DNA from: Williamsia serinedens
Lineage (GTDB): Bacteria; Actinomycetota; Actinomycetes; Mycobacteriales; Mycobacteriaceae
Reading direction: 5' to 3'
Assembly: GCF_024171725.1 (NCBI RefSeq)
Contig: NZ_JAMTCG010000001.1
Span: 724,897 to 788,896, forward strand
DNA: 64,000 nucleotides
Made by a program: the position numbers and the translations under genes. Under the pieces are notes generated by a model. It saw nothing but the letters and a program-made list of their open reading frames with translations, was not told the origin of the DNA and made no database searches. This document shows positions 26,739 to 35,273 of the stretch, piece after piece. Numbering within the stretch: the first letter of the stretch is position 1; each line of letters starts with the position of its first letter.

Positions 26739-27584
26739 TCACGGCGACGGCGACACCCTCCCGGCCACCTCGGCCCAGAACCCCATGATGGCATCGGCGG
26801 TGGCGCGGGGCTGTTCGAGCGCCGGGATGACGCGGGCGGCCGGGATCGTGACCACCCGGGCGTCGCGCATGACCTCGGCGGCCTCCTGCGCCTGCCCACC
26901 CGTCCACTCGCCACGGTCGTCGGTGGCGACCAGCAGTGTGGGACAGGTGATCCGGGTCGCGGCGGTCAACAGGTCGGTGCGGTTCAAGATGGCCGTCTGC
27001 ACCGCGGCGACCATCGCGCGGCCCGACCCGCGGAGCGAGTCGTCGAGCAGGGCCACCGCGTCCGGGTCGTCGCGCCGGGTGGCGTCGGTGAACAGGGTCT
27101 CGACGATCGCCGACCGCACCGGGCCGCGGGGGCCGACGAGTCGGTACAGCGGGAGCAGCACGCGCACCTTGGCCCGCAGCGCCGGCGGGACCGGGAACGT
27201 CGGGGCGCTGATGGCGACCAGGCTGCGGACGAGATCGGGTCGGGTCGCAGCGAGTTCCATGCCGACGTGTCCGCCCCAGGCGGTCCCGACCCAGTCGACG
27301 TCGCGCGCACCGGTCCGTGCGCCGACGGTCTCGACGATCGACGCCGCGGCGCGGGCGCACGCCGGGATGTCGGCGGGTGCGCGCAAGGGCTCGCTCTGCC
27401 CCGACGACGGCCCGTCGACGAGGAACACGTCGCGGTCGCCGAGCAGCGGGACCAGCCGTCCCCAGCTGCGCGAGTCGACGAACATGCTGTGCCACAGCAG
27501 AACCGGCGGGCGGGACCGGTCTCGCCCGGCCCGGGCCTCGACGTGGAGACGACCGAGTTCGGTGTCGACGGTGAATGCGGTCAT
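26739..27584 (-). CDS. Alpha/beta-hydrolase-fold protein with degenerate catalytic triad
   Basis: 281 residues of clear alpha/beta-hydrolase fold (PVLLWHSMFVDSRSW, DVFLVDGPSSGQS, then LATRPDLVRSLVAISAP after the elbow). At the nucleophile elbow the motif reads GTAWGG: residue 102 is Ala (codon GCC) instead of Ser. At the expected catalytic histidine, before PALEQP, the sequence is Arg251-Val252. Asp222/Asp223 remain. It therefore cannot use the usual serine mechanism; a binding or regulatory role, or different chemistry, is possible. The ATG at 27584 has AGGAGA at good spacing. Transcribed with the LLM oxidoreductase and divergent from a tetR. Confidence 0.82.
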   Translation of the reverse strand: MTAFTVDTELGRLHVEARAGRDRSRPPVLLWHSMFVDSRSWGRLVPLLGDRDVFLVDGPSSGQSEPLRAPADIPACARAAASIVETVGARTGARDVDWVGTAWGGHVGMELAATRPDLVRSLVAISAPTFPVPPALRAKVRVLLPLYRLVGPRGPVRSAIVETLFTDATRRDDPDAVALLDDSLRGSGRAMVAAVQTAILNRTDLLTAATRITCPTLLVATDDRGEWTGGQAQEAAEVMRDARVVTIPAARVIPALEQPRATADAIMGFWAEVAGRVSPSP

Positions 27585-27645
27585 GACGTCTCCTGACGCG
27601 GGCGGGCCGAACGGTTTTCACATTACACAGCGTCAACCGAATTCT

Positions 27646-27653
27646 GTCTAGAC
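27646..27653. promoter_or_regulatory. Candidate TetR operator in divergent promoter region
   Basis: Palindrome GTCTAGAC in the 77-bp gap between the degenerate hydrolase and the tetR gene, 8 bp before the tetR GTG. Small and unproven; TetR proteins usually bind palindromes in such divergent gaps. Confidence 0.3.
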
Positions 27654-27661
27654 TCTGACCC

Positions 27662-28270
27662 GTGGCTCGCGAGTACACGTCGGCGGTACGCGCCGAGAGG
27701 GCGGAGGCGTCCCGGCGTCGTGTGGTCGAGACCGCGACCGAGATGTTCTGTGCTCGTGGGTGGTCGGCGACGACCATGGCGGCCGTCGCCGGCGCCGCGG
27801 GCGTGACCCGCCAGACGGTCTACCAGCAGTTCGACGGCAAGCTGGAACTGCTCGACGCCTGCATCGATTTCGCACTGACCGCCGGGGAGGGCGGTGCGGT
27901 GCGCGCTCTCGCGGACTACCGCGCGATGGGGGTCGGCGATCGCGACGCCCGGATCGTGGCGGGGTCGGCCTGGCTGCGCGGTGCGCACGAGCGGTCGGCG
28001 CGGATCCAGAACGTGCTCGACCAGGCTGCCGTGACCGACGACGAGGCGGCCGCGCGGCTGCGGGTCCGGGAGCAGAACCGCTGGGACGAGGTGCGCCACG
28101 CGGTCTCGCTCATCCTCGGCGCGACGCCCGACGACGAAACCGTGGACACCGTGTGGGTCCTCGCGTCACGGCGCACCTATCTCATGCTCGTCGACGGTCG
28201 TGGCTGGACGCCGGAGCGATGGCAGACGTGGTTCGCCACGCACGTGCACGCGGCCGTGGGAACGAACTGA
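27662..28270 (+). CDS. TetR-family transcriptional regulator
   Basis: 202 residues. The HTH domain lies at about 18-60: RRRVVETATEMFCARGWSAT, then AAVAGAAGVTRQTVYQQFDG, with the C-terminal ligand domain following. It is divergent from the hydrolase-LLM oxidoreductase pair with 77 bp between, so local repression is the likely job. The GTG start at 27662 has no ribosome-binding site and a TAGACT sits about 8 bp upstream, compatible with a leaderless message. It ends 1 bp from the convergent tex stop. Confidence 0.92.
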   Translation: MAREYTSAVRAERAEASRRRVVETATEMFCARGWSATTMAAVAGAAGVTRQTVYQQFDGKLELLDACIDFALTAGEGGAVRALADYRAMGVGDRDARIVAGSAWLRGAHERSARIQNVLDQAAVTDDEAAARLRVREQNRWDEVRHAVSLILGATPDDETVDTVWVLASRRTYLMLVDGRGWTPERWQTWFATHVHAAVGTN

Positions 28271-28271
28271 C

Positions 28272-30632
28272 TCAACGTCCGAACCCGGCGTCGCGCAGGG
28301 CCTGTGCCATCGATCCCGACGCCGGAGCCGCCTCCCGACGAGGCCGATCGGCGCGGCGCGGGCCGCCCTGCCTCCCGGGCCGGTTGCCGTCGCGCGGTCC
28401 CGGCGACGTCGACGACCGCGACTTCTGTCCTCGCGGCCCCGACCCGGGCTTCGCCTCGTCGTTCAACCGCAGCGTCAACCCGATCCGCTGCCGGTCGACA
28501 TCGACCTCGAGGACCTTGACGCGCACGACCTGCCCCGACCGCACGACGTCGTGCGGATCGGACACGAAGCGGTCCGACATCGCCGAGACGTGGACCAGTC
28601 CGTCCTGGTGCACACCCACGTCGACGAAGGCGCCGAAGGCCGCCACGTTGGTGACGACGCCCTCGAGCACCATCCCCGGACGCAGGTCCCCGACCTTCTC
28701 GACGCCGGCGGCGAACGTGGCCGTCTCGAAGGCCGGTCGCGGGTCGCGGCCCGGCTTCTCGAGCTCGGCGAGGATGTCGGAGACGGTGGGGACGCCGAAG
28801 CGGTCGTCGGCGAAGTCGGCGGGACGCAGCGAGCGCAGGGTCCGGGTGTCCCCGATGAGCTCGGCCAGGCTCACGCCGGTGCGGTCGAGGATCTTGCGCA
28901 CCACGGGATAGGCCTCCGGGTGCACGCCGGAGGCGTCGAGGGGATCGGCGCCGTCGCGGATGCGCAGGAACCCGGCGCACTGCTCGAAGGCCTTGGGCCC
29001 CAGTCGCGGGACGTCCAACAACTCGGCGCGACTCGAGAACCGGCCGGCGCTGTCCCGGTGGCCGACGATCGCCTCGGCGAGTCCCGGCGTCACGCCGGAC
29101 ACTCGCGCCAGCAGCGGCACCGATGCGGTGTTCAGGTCGACCCCGACCGCGTTCACCGCGTCCTCCACGACGACGTCGAGGCTGCGCGCCAACGTGACCG
29201 GGTTGACGTCGTGCTGGTACTGCCCGACACCGATCGACTTCGGGTCGATCTTCACCAGCTCGGCCAACGGGTCCTGCAGTCGGCGCGCGATCGACACCGC
29301 GCCGCGGATCGACACGTCGAGGTCGGGCAGTTCCCGGCTCGCGTACTCCGACGCCGAGTACACCGACGCCCCGGCCTCGCTGACGACGGCCTTGGCGGGC
29401 GCGGTCGCCCCCGACGCGCGGATGTCGGCGACGAGTTCGCTCGCCAGCGCGTCGGTCTCGCGCGAGGCGGTGCCGTTGCCGATCGCGATGAGGTCGACCC
29501 CGTGACGCGCGACGAGGGCGGCGAGCGTGGCCTTCGCGGTGTCCCACTGCTTCTGCGGCTGGTGGGGGAATATCGCGCACGAGTCGAGGACCTTGCCGGT
29601 CCCGTCCACGACGGCGACCTTGACCCCGGTGCGGAATCCCGGGTCGAGGCCGAGGGTCGGACGGTTGCCGGCGGGCGCGGCGAGCAGGAGGTCCTTGAGG
29701 TTGGTCGCGAAGACGGCGACGGCATCCTCCTCCGCGCGGCGGCGCAGGCGCAGTCGGGCGTCGGTCTCGGCGCCGATCGTCAGCTTGATCTTCCACGCCC
29801 ACCGGACGGACCCGGCCAGCCACGCGGTCGCCGGACCGGGATGCGACAGGTCGACGCCGAGCGCCTGGGCGACCATGGCCTGGTAGACCTCGTCCTCACC
29901 GCCGTCGAAGGACAGGGACAGCACCTCTTCCTTCTCACCACGCAGAACGGCGAGGACCCGGTGCGACGGCATCGACTCCAGCGGCTCGGCGAAGTCGAAG
30001 TAGTCGCGGAACTTCTGACCGGCCGGTGTCGCGGCGACCGCGTCGGTGCGGGGCGCGGTGCGCAGCGTCCCGTCGGCCCAGAACTTCTCGCGGACGGCGC
30101 CGACGAGGTCGGCGTCCTCCGCGGCCCGCTCCACGATGATGTGGCGCGCACCCTCCAACGCCGCGACCGCGTCGGCGACGTCGGCGGTCACGAACTCACC
30201 GGCGACAGCGTCGGGCACGAGCGTCGGATCGCCGAGCAGACGGTCGGCGAGTGGCTCGAGCCCGGCCTCCCGGGCGATCTGCGCCTTGGTCCGGCGCTTC
30301 GGCTTGTACGGGAGGTAGATGTCCTCGACGCGGGACTTCGTGTCGGCGGCGAGCAATGCCGCGCGCAGCTCGTCGGTGAGTCTGCCCTGCTCCTCGATCG
30401 ACGCGAGGACAGCGGAGCGACGCTCGTCGAGCTCACGGAGATAGCGCAGCCGCTCGTCCAGCGTTCGCAGCTGGGCGTCGTCGAGGCTCCCCGTGGCCTC
30501 CTTGCGGTAGCGCGCGATGAACGGGACGGTCGATCCCTCGTCGAGCAGCCGCACCGCGGCGGCGACCTGGTTCTCCCCGACCGACAGTTCGTCGGCGAGG
30601 CGGGCGTTCACGGACTGGATGGGCGCACTCAC
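28272..30632 (-). CDS. tex: RNA-binding transcription accessory protein Tex
   Basis: 786 residues. Tex core with N-terminal helices (STVPFIARYRKEATGSLDD), YqgF-like RNase H fold (GLDPGFRTGVKVAVVD, IAIGNGTASRE), helix-hairpin-helix repeats (VPLLARVSGVTPGLAEAIVG) and an S1 RNA-binding domain at about 640-710 (GMVLEGVVTNVAAFGAFVDV). A basic low-complexity tail of about 60 residues ends the protein. Tex binds nucleic acid and affects transcription. Two nearby GTG codons (30641 and 30632) could start it; 30632 is better spaced from GTAGG. Confidence 0.95.
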   Translation of the reverse strand: MSAPIQSVNARLADELSVGENQVAAAVRLLDEGSTVPFIARYRKEATGSLDDAQLRTLDERLRYLRELDERRSAVLASIEEQGRLTDELRAALLAADTKSRVEDIYLPYKPKRRTKAQIAREAGLEPLADRLLGDPTLVPDAVAGEFVTADVADAVAALEGARHIIVERAAEDADLVGAVREKFWADGTLRTAPRTDAVAATPAGQKFRDYFDFAEPLESMPSHRVLAVLRGEKEEVLSLSFDGGEDEVYQAMVAQALGVDLSHPGPATAWLAGSVRWAWKIKLTIGAETDARLRLRRRAEEDAVAVFATNLKDLLLAAPAGNRPTLGLDPGFRTGVKVAVVDGTGKVLDSCAIFPHQPQKQWDTAKATLAALVARHGVDLIAIGNGTASRETDALASELVADIRASGATAPAKAVVSEAGASVYSASEYASRELPDLDVSIRGAVSIARRLQDPLAELVKIDPKSIGVGQYQHDVNPVTLARSLDVVVEDAVNAVGVDLNTASVPLLARVSGVTPGLAEAIVGHRDSAGRFSSRAELLDVPRLGPKAFEQCAGFLRIRDGADPLDASGVHPEAYPVVRKILDRTGVSLAELIGDTRTLRSLRPADFADDRFGVPTVSDILAELEKPGRDPRPAFETATFAAGVEKVGDLRPGMVLEGVVTNVAAFGAFVDVGVHQDGLVHVSAMSDRFVSDPHDVVRSGQVVRVKVLEVDVDRQRIGLTLRLNDEAKPGSGPRGQKSRSSTSPGPRDGNRPGRQGGPRRADRPRREAAPASGSMAQALRDAGFGR

Positions 30633-30658
30633 CCGCGGCACCCTACCGACGCGTCCCG

Positions 30659-30964
30659 TCAGTTCCCGTCAGGCGCGTCGGCGTCCCCGGGGCGGGGGAC
30701 GTGGGCCTCCCACCGGGCACGGCGTTCGTCCTCGGACTGCTCCCACCACGGCGTGCCGCGCTCACCGAGGGCGACCTTCGCGGCCTGGACCCCGGCACGT
30801 GCCGCACGCGATCCGTCGGTGTCGCGGACGGCCCGACGCCACGCCATCAGGATCGAGCGCAGCTCCGCCCCGCGGTCCTCGGGGATGAGCGGGTCGGTCG
30901 CCCGCCACCGTCGACCGTTCACGACGATGTGGTGGCCGTCAGGGGTCCGCTCCGGCTCGGCCAT
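30659..30964 (-). CDS. Small conserved actinobacterial protein
   Basis: 101 residues, basic and soluble. Conserved-looking N-terminus (MAEPERTPDGHHIVVNGRRW, then RATDPLIPEDRGAELR) and a GERGTPWWEQ motif near 70. Relatives in actinobacteria are often misnamed as Tol biopolymer transporter proteins; there is no transmembrane segment to support that. It lies 27 bp upstream of tex on the same strand, so it may be co-transcribed. Function unknown. Confidence 0.75.
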   Translation of the reverse strand: MAEPERTPDGHHIVVNGRRWRATDPLIPEDRGAELRSILMAWRRAVRDTDGSRAARAGVQAAKVALGERGTPWWEQSEDERRARWEAHVPRPGDADAPDGN

Positions 30965-31126
30965 GCGTCGACCCTGGCACGGACCGGTGGTAATTCGTCA
31001 CAGAACACCCGTCTCACGTTGACTGTGCCATCGGAGGACGGCACCCTCGCACGGTGACCCGCTTCCGCAGGTGTGGGACGGATCACAGACCACGATGACC
31101 ATCTGACCCCGACCCCGGACGCCACG

Positions 31127-32533
31127 ATGACGACTCAGACTCCGACGACGCAGACACACGAGGCCATGAGCACTGCCGACGACCCGCGACCGGCGATCTC
31201 CGCCGACGTCGACGCCGCCGACGGTGTCTTCCACCGACTCCCCGGGGTGTCGCCGCTCGCCGAGGCCCGTCGCATGGGTGTGACGGCCTTCCAGGTCGCC
31301 CGCGGCGGCGTCGAGTTCGCGGCGGGTATCCGCCCGGGTGCGCCGCTCGCGCCGCGCGCCGCGCGCGAGGTCCGCGACGTCTTCGAGCGGCTCGGCCCGA
31401 CGTACGTGAAGCTCGGTCAGCTGATCGCGTCCAGCCCCGGCGTGTTCACCCCGCTGCTGTCGCGCGAGTTCGAATCGCTCCTCGACCGTGTCGCCCCGGC
31501 ACCGGCGGCGGCCGTCGAACAGGTCCTCACCGACGAGCTGGGTGCGCCGCCGTCGGAGGTGTTCGCCGAGTTCGACCTCACGCCCATCGCGTCGGCGTCG
31601 ATCGCACAGGTGCACACGGCGACCTTGCACTCCGGCGAGCGGGTCGTCGTGAAGGTCCAGCGGCCGGGCATCGCCCCCCGGCTGGCCGCCGACGTCCAGA
31701 TCCTCACCCACCTCGCGCGGCTGGCCGAGATCTCCGAGTACGGCCGGATGCTCAGTGCGCGCGACGTCGTCGACGACTTCGCGGCCGGGCTGAACGCCGA
31801 GATCGACTTCCGCAACGAGGCGTCGGCGATGGAGGACTTCGTCGCCGGCCTCGCGGAGACCTCGTTGGCTGATCGCGTCCGCGTGCCCCGGGTCCATCGC
31901 GAGTTCACCACCGCGGCGGTCCTCACCATGGAGTACGTCGAGGCCGTCCGCATCGACGATGTGAAGGCGGTCCGGAACGCCGGCCACGACGGCACCGAGC
32001 TGGTTCGCACCCTTCTGCTGTCGTTCCTCGAATCGGCGTTCCACGGTGGCGTGTTCCACGGCGACCTGCACGCCGGCAACGTCCTGGTCGACGCGCAGGG
32101 CCGACTGGTCCTGCTCGACTTCGGCATCGTCGGCCGGTTCGACCCGCGCACCCGTCGCATCATGCGACGGCTCGTCGGCGACCTGTTCCTGCGCAACGAC
32201 TACGAGTCGGCGGGGCGGGCGCTGTTCACGCTCGGTGCGGTGAAGAAGCCGGGCGGAACCCGCGACGGCGCGAAGGACATGCGTCGGTTCATCGCCCCGA
32301 CCGCCGGCAAGGGCCTGGGCAGCATGTCCTACACCGACCTCGGCAAGCAGCTCGCCGATCTGGCCCGCGCCTATGATCTCCGTCTCCCTCGCGAGCTCGT
32401 CCTCGTCGGGAAGCAGTTGCTCTACGTCGAGAAGTACATGAAGCTGCTGGCCCCGAATTGGCGCGCTCTCACCGATCGCGAGCTGTTCACGTTCATGTCG
32501 GCGATGCTCACCGAGGACGATCCGCGCCGCTGA
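31127..32533 (+). CDS. ABC1/UbiB-family atypical kinase
   Basis: About 468 residues. Carries the UbiB family KxGQ motif (GPTYVKLGQLIASSPGVF, near 95), the ATP-site lysine in VVVKVQRPG near 180, the catalytic HGDLHAGNVLV near 311 and LLDFGIVG near 330. In bacteria, family members support quinone or isoprenoid lipid metabolism as ATPase/kinase-like proteins. The true start is unclear: ATGs at 31127 and 31166 are both possible and neither has a proper ribosome-binding site. Located upstream of a DedA membrane protein on the same strand. Confidence 0.9.
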   Translation: MTTQTPTTQTHEAMSTADDPRPAISADVDAADGVFHRLPGVSPLAEARRMGVTAFQVARGGVEFAAGIRPGAPLAPRAAREVRDVFERLGPTYVKLGQLIASSPGVFTPLLSREFESLLDRVAPAPAAAVEQVLTDELGAPPSEVFAEFDLTPIASASIAQVHTATLHSGERVVVKVQRPGIAPRLAADVQILTHLARLAEISEYGRMLSARDVVDDFAAGLNAEIDFRNEASAMEDFVAGLAETSLADRVRVPRVHREFTTAAVLTMEYVEAVRIDDVKAVRNAGHDGTELVRTLLLSFLESAFHGGVFHGDLHAGNVLVDAQGRLVLLDFGIVGRFDPRTRRIMRRLVGDLFLRNDYESAGRALFTLGAVKKPGGTRDGAKDMRRFIAPTAGKGLGSMSYTDLGKQLADLARAYDLRLPRELVLVGKQLLYVEKYMKLLAPNWRALTDRELFTFMSAMLTEDDPRR

Positions 32534-32627
32534 GCGGACCGTTCGCGGCGCTGACCGATTCGCCGGGATCTGGATGATGGTGGGAGGCGGCAACCCGGCC
32601 GCCCCCTGACCACAGGAGTTCGCCCGC

Positions 32628-33311
32628 GTGACCACGCTGACGATCACTGCCGCCGAGGGACACGGGTTCACCGGCATCACCGGCTTCGCCGCCGACGTCC
32701 TCGAACGCTTCGGGAGCGTGGGGATCGGCTTCCTCGTCTTCCTCGAGACCGTCTTCCCGCCGATCCCCAGCGAGGTGATCCTCCCGTTCGCGGGATACCT
32801 CAGCCACACCGGGGCGATGTCCCTCCCGGCGTTGATCGTGTGGAGCACCGTCGGCGCCTGGGTCGGCGCGCTGGTGCTGTATGTCCTGGGTCGATTCGTG
32901 GGCCTGGACCGCACCGTCGACGCCGCGGTGTGGACGCGCATCGTCAGCCGTCGTGACGCCGAGCGCGGCGCCGACTGGTTCCGCCGCTTCGGCACCTGGT
33001 CGGTGTTCCTGGGGCGCATGATCCCGGGCGTGCGGTCGATCATCTCGCTGCCGGCCGGGGCCGCCGCCATGAACCTCGTCGTGTTCAGCGTCCTGACGCT
33101 GCTCGGGTCGTTCCTGTGGAACGCGCTGTTGCTGGGTGCCGGTGCAGCGCTCGGCACCCAGCACGAACGATTCCACGACTATCTCGGCTACTTCGACTAC
33201 GTCGTCTACGCGATCATCGCGGCCGCGGTGGTGACGTTGGTGGTGCGACGGCGCCGCCACCACCGCGAGGACGCCGTGTCCGACGAGGACCGACTGCGCA
33301 CAGCAGGCTGA
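32628..33311 (+). CDS. DedA-family membrane protein
   Basis: 227 residues, GTG start preceded by AGGAG. DedA features: an N-terminal re-entrant segment with FLETVFPPIPSEVILPFAGY, and FLGRMIPGVRSIISLPAGAAAMN in the second half, the GR-x3-G-x-R signature. Four or more membrane segments. DedA/VTT proteins are scramblases or undecaprenyl-phosphate/lipid flippases in other bacteria. It follows the ABC1 gene by about 95 bp and ends at a strong bidirectional terminator. Confidence 0.93.
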   Translation: MTTLTITAAEGHGFTGITGFAADVLERFGSVGIGFLVFLETVFPPIPSEVILPFAGYLSHTGAMSLPALIVWSTVGAWVGALVLYVLGRFVGLDRTVDAAVWTRIVSRRDAERGADWFRRFGTWSVFLGRMIPGVRSIISLPAGAAAMNLVVFSVLTLLGSFLWNALLLGAGAALGTQHERFHDYLGYFDYVVYAIIAAAVVTLVVRRRRHHREDAVSDEDRLRTAG

Positions 33312-33321
33312 CCCGCGACGC

Positions 33322-33362
33322 ACACCGGCGCCCCTCGTCGCGATGACGAGGGGCGCCGGTGT
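33322..33362. terminator. Bidirectional terminator hairpin between dedA and mycolyltransferase genes
   Basis: Perfect 18-bp stem: ACACCGGCGCCCCTCGTC (33322-33339), loop GCGAT, complement at 33345-33362. It lies between two convergent genes. No U-run on either side, as is common for actinobacterial terminators. Confidence 0.88.
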
Positions 33363-33378
33363 CTGCGCGGTGCGGGTG

Positions 33379-35088
33379 TCAGGCCGCCGGGGCGGTCTCG
33401 GTCTTGGTGACCGTGGTCGCGCCGGTGGTGCCCGTGGACGTGGTGCCGGTCGACGAGGTACCCGTCGACGACGTCCCTGCCGATGTGGTCCCCGTCGAAG
33501 CGGACTCGGTCGACGGGGCGTCCGTCGTCGAGGTGCTCGAGGTCGACGTGCTCGGAGCGGTCGCCGTGCTCGTCGCCGTCGATCCCGACTTCGTCGAGCC
33601 GGAGCCGGAGCCCGACGTGCTCGCCGGCGCGGTCGACTCGATGGTCGTCGGCGCGGACGAGGTCGGTGCGGACGACGTCGGGGCCGGGGAGGTCGACGCG
33701 TCGGTGGTGGCCCCCGACGTCGAACCCGTTCCGCTCGAGCCGGTCCCGGAGGTCGACCCGGAGGTCGTCGTCTCGTTCGCCGAGGACGACGAGCCGGTCG
33801 CCTCCGAGGACGGCACCGTCACCGACGAGGTGCCGGCGTCGGACTTCTGGGCCGACACCTGCTGTGCGAGAGCGGCATTCGTCTCGTTCAGCGTGGACGA
33901 CGGACCGGCCACACGCAGCGTGTTCGCGTTGGCGGCGGTGTTCTCCTTCGCCTGCGCATCCTTGAGCGCCTGCTCGATCTCGGCCGCGTCCTGCGGAGCG
34001 GTCTGCGACCACGAGTAGAAGTCGTGGCTGCCGAAGTCGTAGTGGAACCGGACCGGCAGACCCTGGGCGACGGCCTGGGCGTTGAGCAGCATCGTCGAGA
34101 CCAGGGAGCCCATCTCGATGGCGGCACCGGTCGCGACGGTGACCGGCAGCGTGATGATGCCGGCGATGCCCTGCGAGGCGGCGAGCGCCAGGATCGTCTT
34201 CAGGGGCGGGATGCCGTTGCCGACCGAGATGATGATGGTCTGACCGCTGGCCTTCGCCTCGGCGATCCGCTTGCTGACGTCGTTCTGCGCCCAGATGTTG
34301 CCGGGCGTACCCGGGATGCCCCACATGCCGGAGCCGCCGTTGCTGATCCCGGTGTAGGTCTGCTGGATGTACGGGATCGCCTGGTAGCCACCGGCATTGT
34401 CGGTCTGGTAGAAGCCCGAGAACGACCGGGCGACGGCGAAGACCGTCGGGTTGTTCAGGGCGGTGATGATGGCCGGGCCACCGGACATCGACACGCCGAC
34501 GATGGCGTTGTTGTTCTCCTGGACGTCGAAGTTCTCGTTCAGGTACGCCGGCAGCTCCTGCGCGAGGAAGGTGTCCCACTGCGGACCCTTCGTCGTCACA
34601 CCGTTCTGCACCTTGTCGCCCTGCCAGTTGGTCGCCCACTCACCGGCGCCACCGGCAGGGAGGACGAGGTTGACGTTCTTGCTGAACGCCTCGACCTCGC
34701 CGACATCCGGGTTGGCCCAGGTGTTCCGGTCGTTGTTCGCGCCGATGCCGTCGAGGAAGTAGACACCCTGCTCGGTGCTGCCCTCGGGGTTGCTCGACGG
34801 ACGGATCTGCACGTTGACGTCGCGACCCAGTGCGTTCGAGTAGAACGTGCACGTCTGGATCTGGCGCTGCTCATCGGAAGCGCTAGCGAAGGAGCACCCA
34901 TCGCGAAGGCGACCCGGATCGACCGCGAAGGCAGGTCCCGCGACGCCGAGCGCGACCGCGGCGGCGGTCACGCTCGAGGTGGCCAGGACGAACTGCGCCT
35001 TGCGCTTGGTCGACGATGCCGCGGTCCGCTCGCGTCGACGGGCAACCTTCTTCTCCGCGGCGCGATGGCGCCCACGATTGTCCCCCAC
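33379..35088 (-). CDS. Secreted mycolyltransferase (antigen 85 type) with Ser/Thr-rich tail
   Basis: 569 residues. A long Arg/Lys-rich N-terminal region and hydrophobic core ending AGPAFA form the export signal (to about residue 58). The esterase D/Ag85 domain follows: VYFLDGIGANNDRNTWA, nucleophile in GVSMSGG near 202, and HDFYSWSQ near 330 with the catalytic His. Ag85 enzymes transfer mycolic acid to trehalose and arabinogalactan. After about residue 425 the protein is a roughly 145-residue Ser/Thr/Gly/Ala tail rich in TSSTG-type units, not part of classic Ag85. GTG at 35088 is preferred (GAAGG 7 nt upstream). Its presence marks the host as mycolic-acid-bearing. Confidence 0.93.
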   Translation of the reverse strand: MGDNRGRHRAAEKKVARRRERTAASSTKRKAQFVLATSSVTAAAVALGVAGPAFAVDPGRLRDGCSFASASDEQRQIQTCTFYSNALGRDVNVQIRPSSNPEGSTEQGVYFLDGIGANNDRNTWANPDVGEVEAFSKNVNLVLPAGGAGEWATNWQGDKVQNGVTTKGPQWDTFLAQELPAYLNENFDVQENNNAIVGVSMSGGPAIITALNNPTVFAVARSFSGFYQTDNAGGYQAIPYIQQTYTGISNGGSGMWGIPGTPGNIWAQNDVSKRIAEAKASGQTIIISVGNGIPPLKTILALAASQGIAGIITLPVTVATGAAIEMGSLVSTMLLNAQAVAQGLPVRFHYDFGSHDFYSWSQTAPQDAAEIEQALKDAQAKENTAANANTLRVAGPSSTLNETNAALAQQVSAQKSDAGTSSVTVPSSEATGSSSSANETTTSGSTSGTGSSGTGSTSGATTDASTSPAPTSSAPTSSAPTTIESTAPASTSGSGSGSTKSGSTATSTATAPSTSTSSTSTTDAPSTESASTGTTSAGTSSTGTSSTGTTSTGTTGATTVTKTETAPAA

Positions 35089-35273
35089 TGGAAAACCTTC
35101 CCCCAAAGAATCTGACTGTCGCTGCGCGACCCCCGTGCGGATAAACGTACAGGGCCAAACGTCACTTTGTCCCCACTCATTCCGAATTTGCGGTCATTCG
35201 AGTGACAGGTCGTTAGGCCGAACCGCCGCCGCAGGTCGGTGCACCGGACGTCCGGACGCGGTACACCGGAGTG

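Noticed and set aside
25696..27777. A single minus-strand frame running through the LLM oxidoreductase and the hydrolase region
   Set aside because: The hydrolase is in another frame with its own ribosome-binding site; the upstream part of this frame is non-protein-like.
28200..31022. A plus-strand open frame of about 940 codons opposite tex
   Set aside because: Antisense shadow of tex caused by high GC content; composition is not protein-like.
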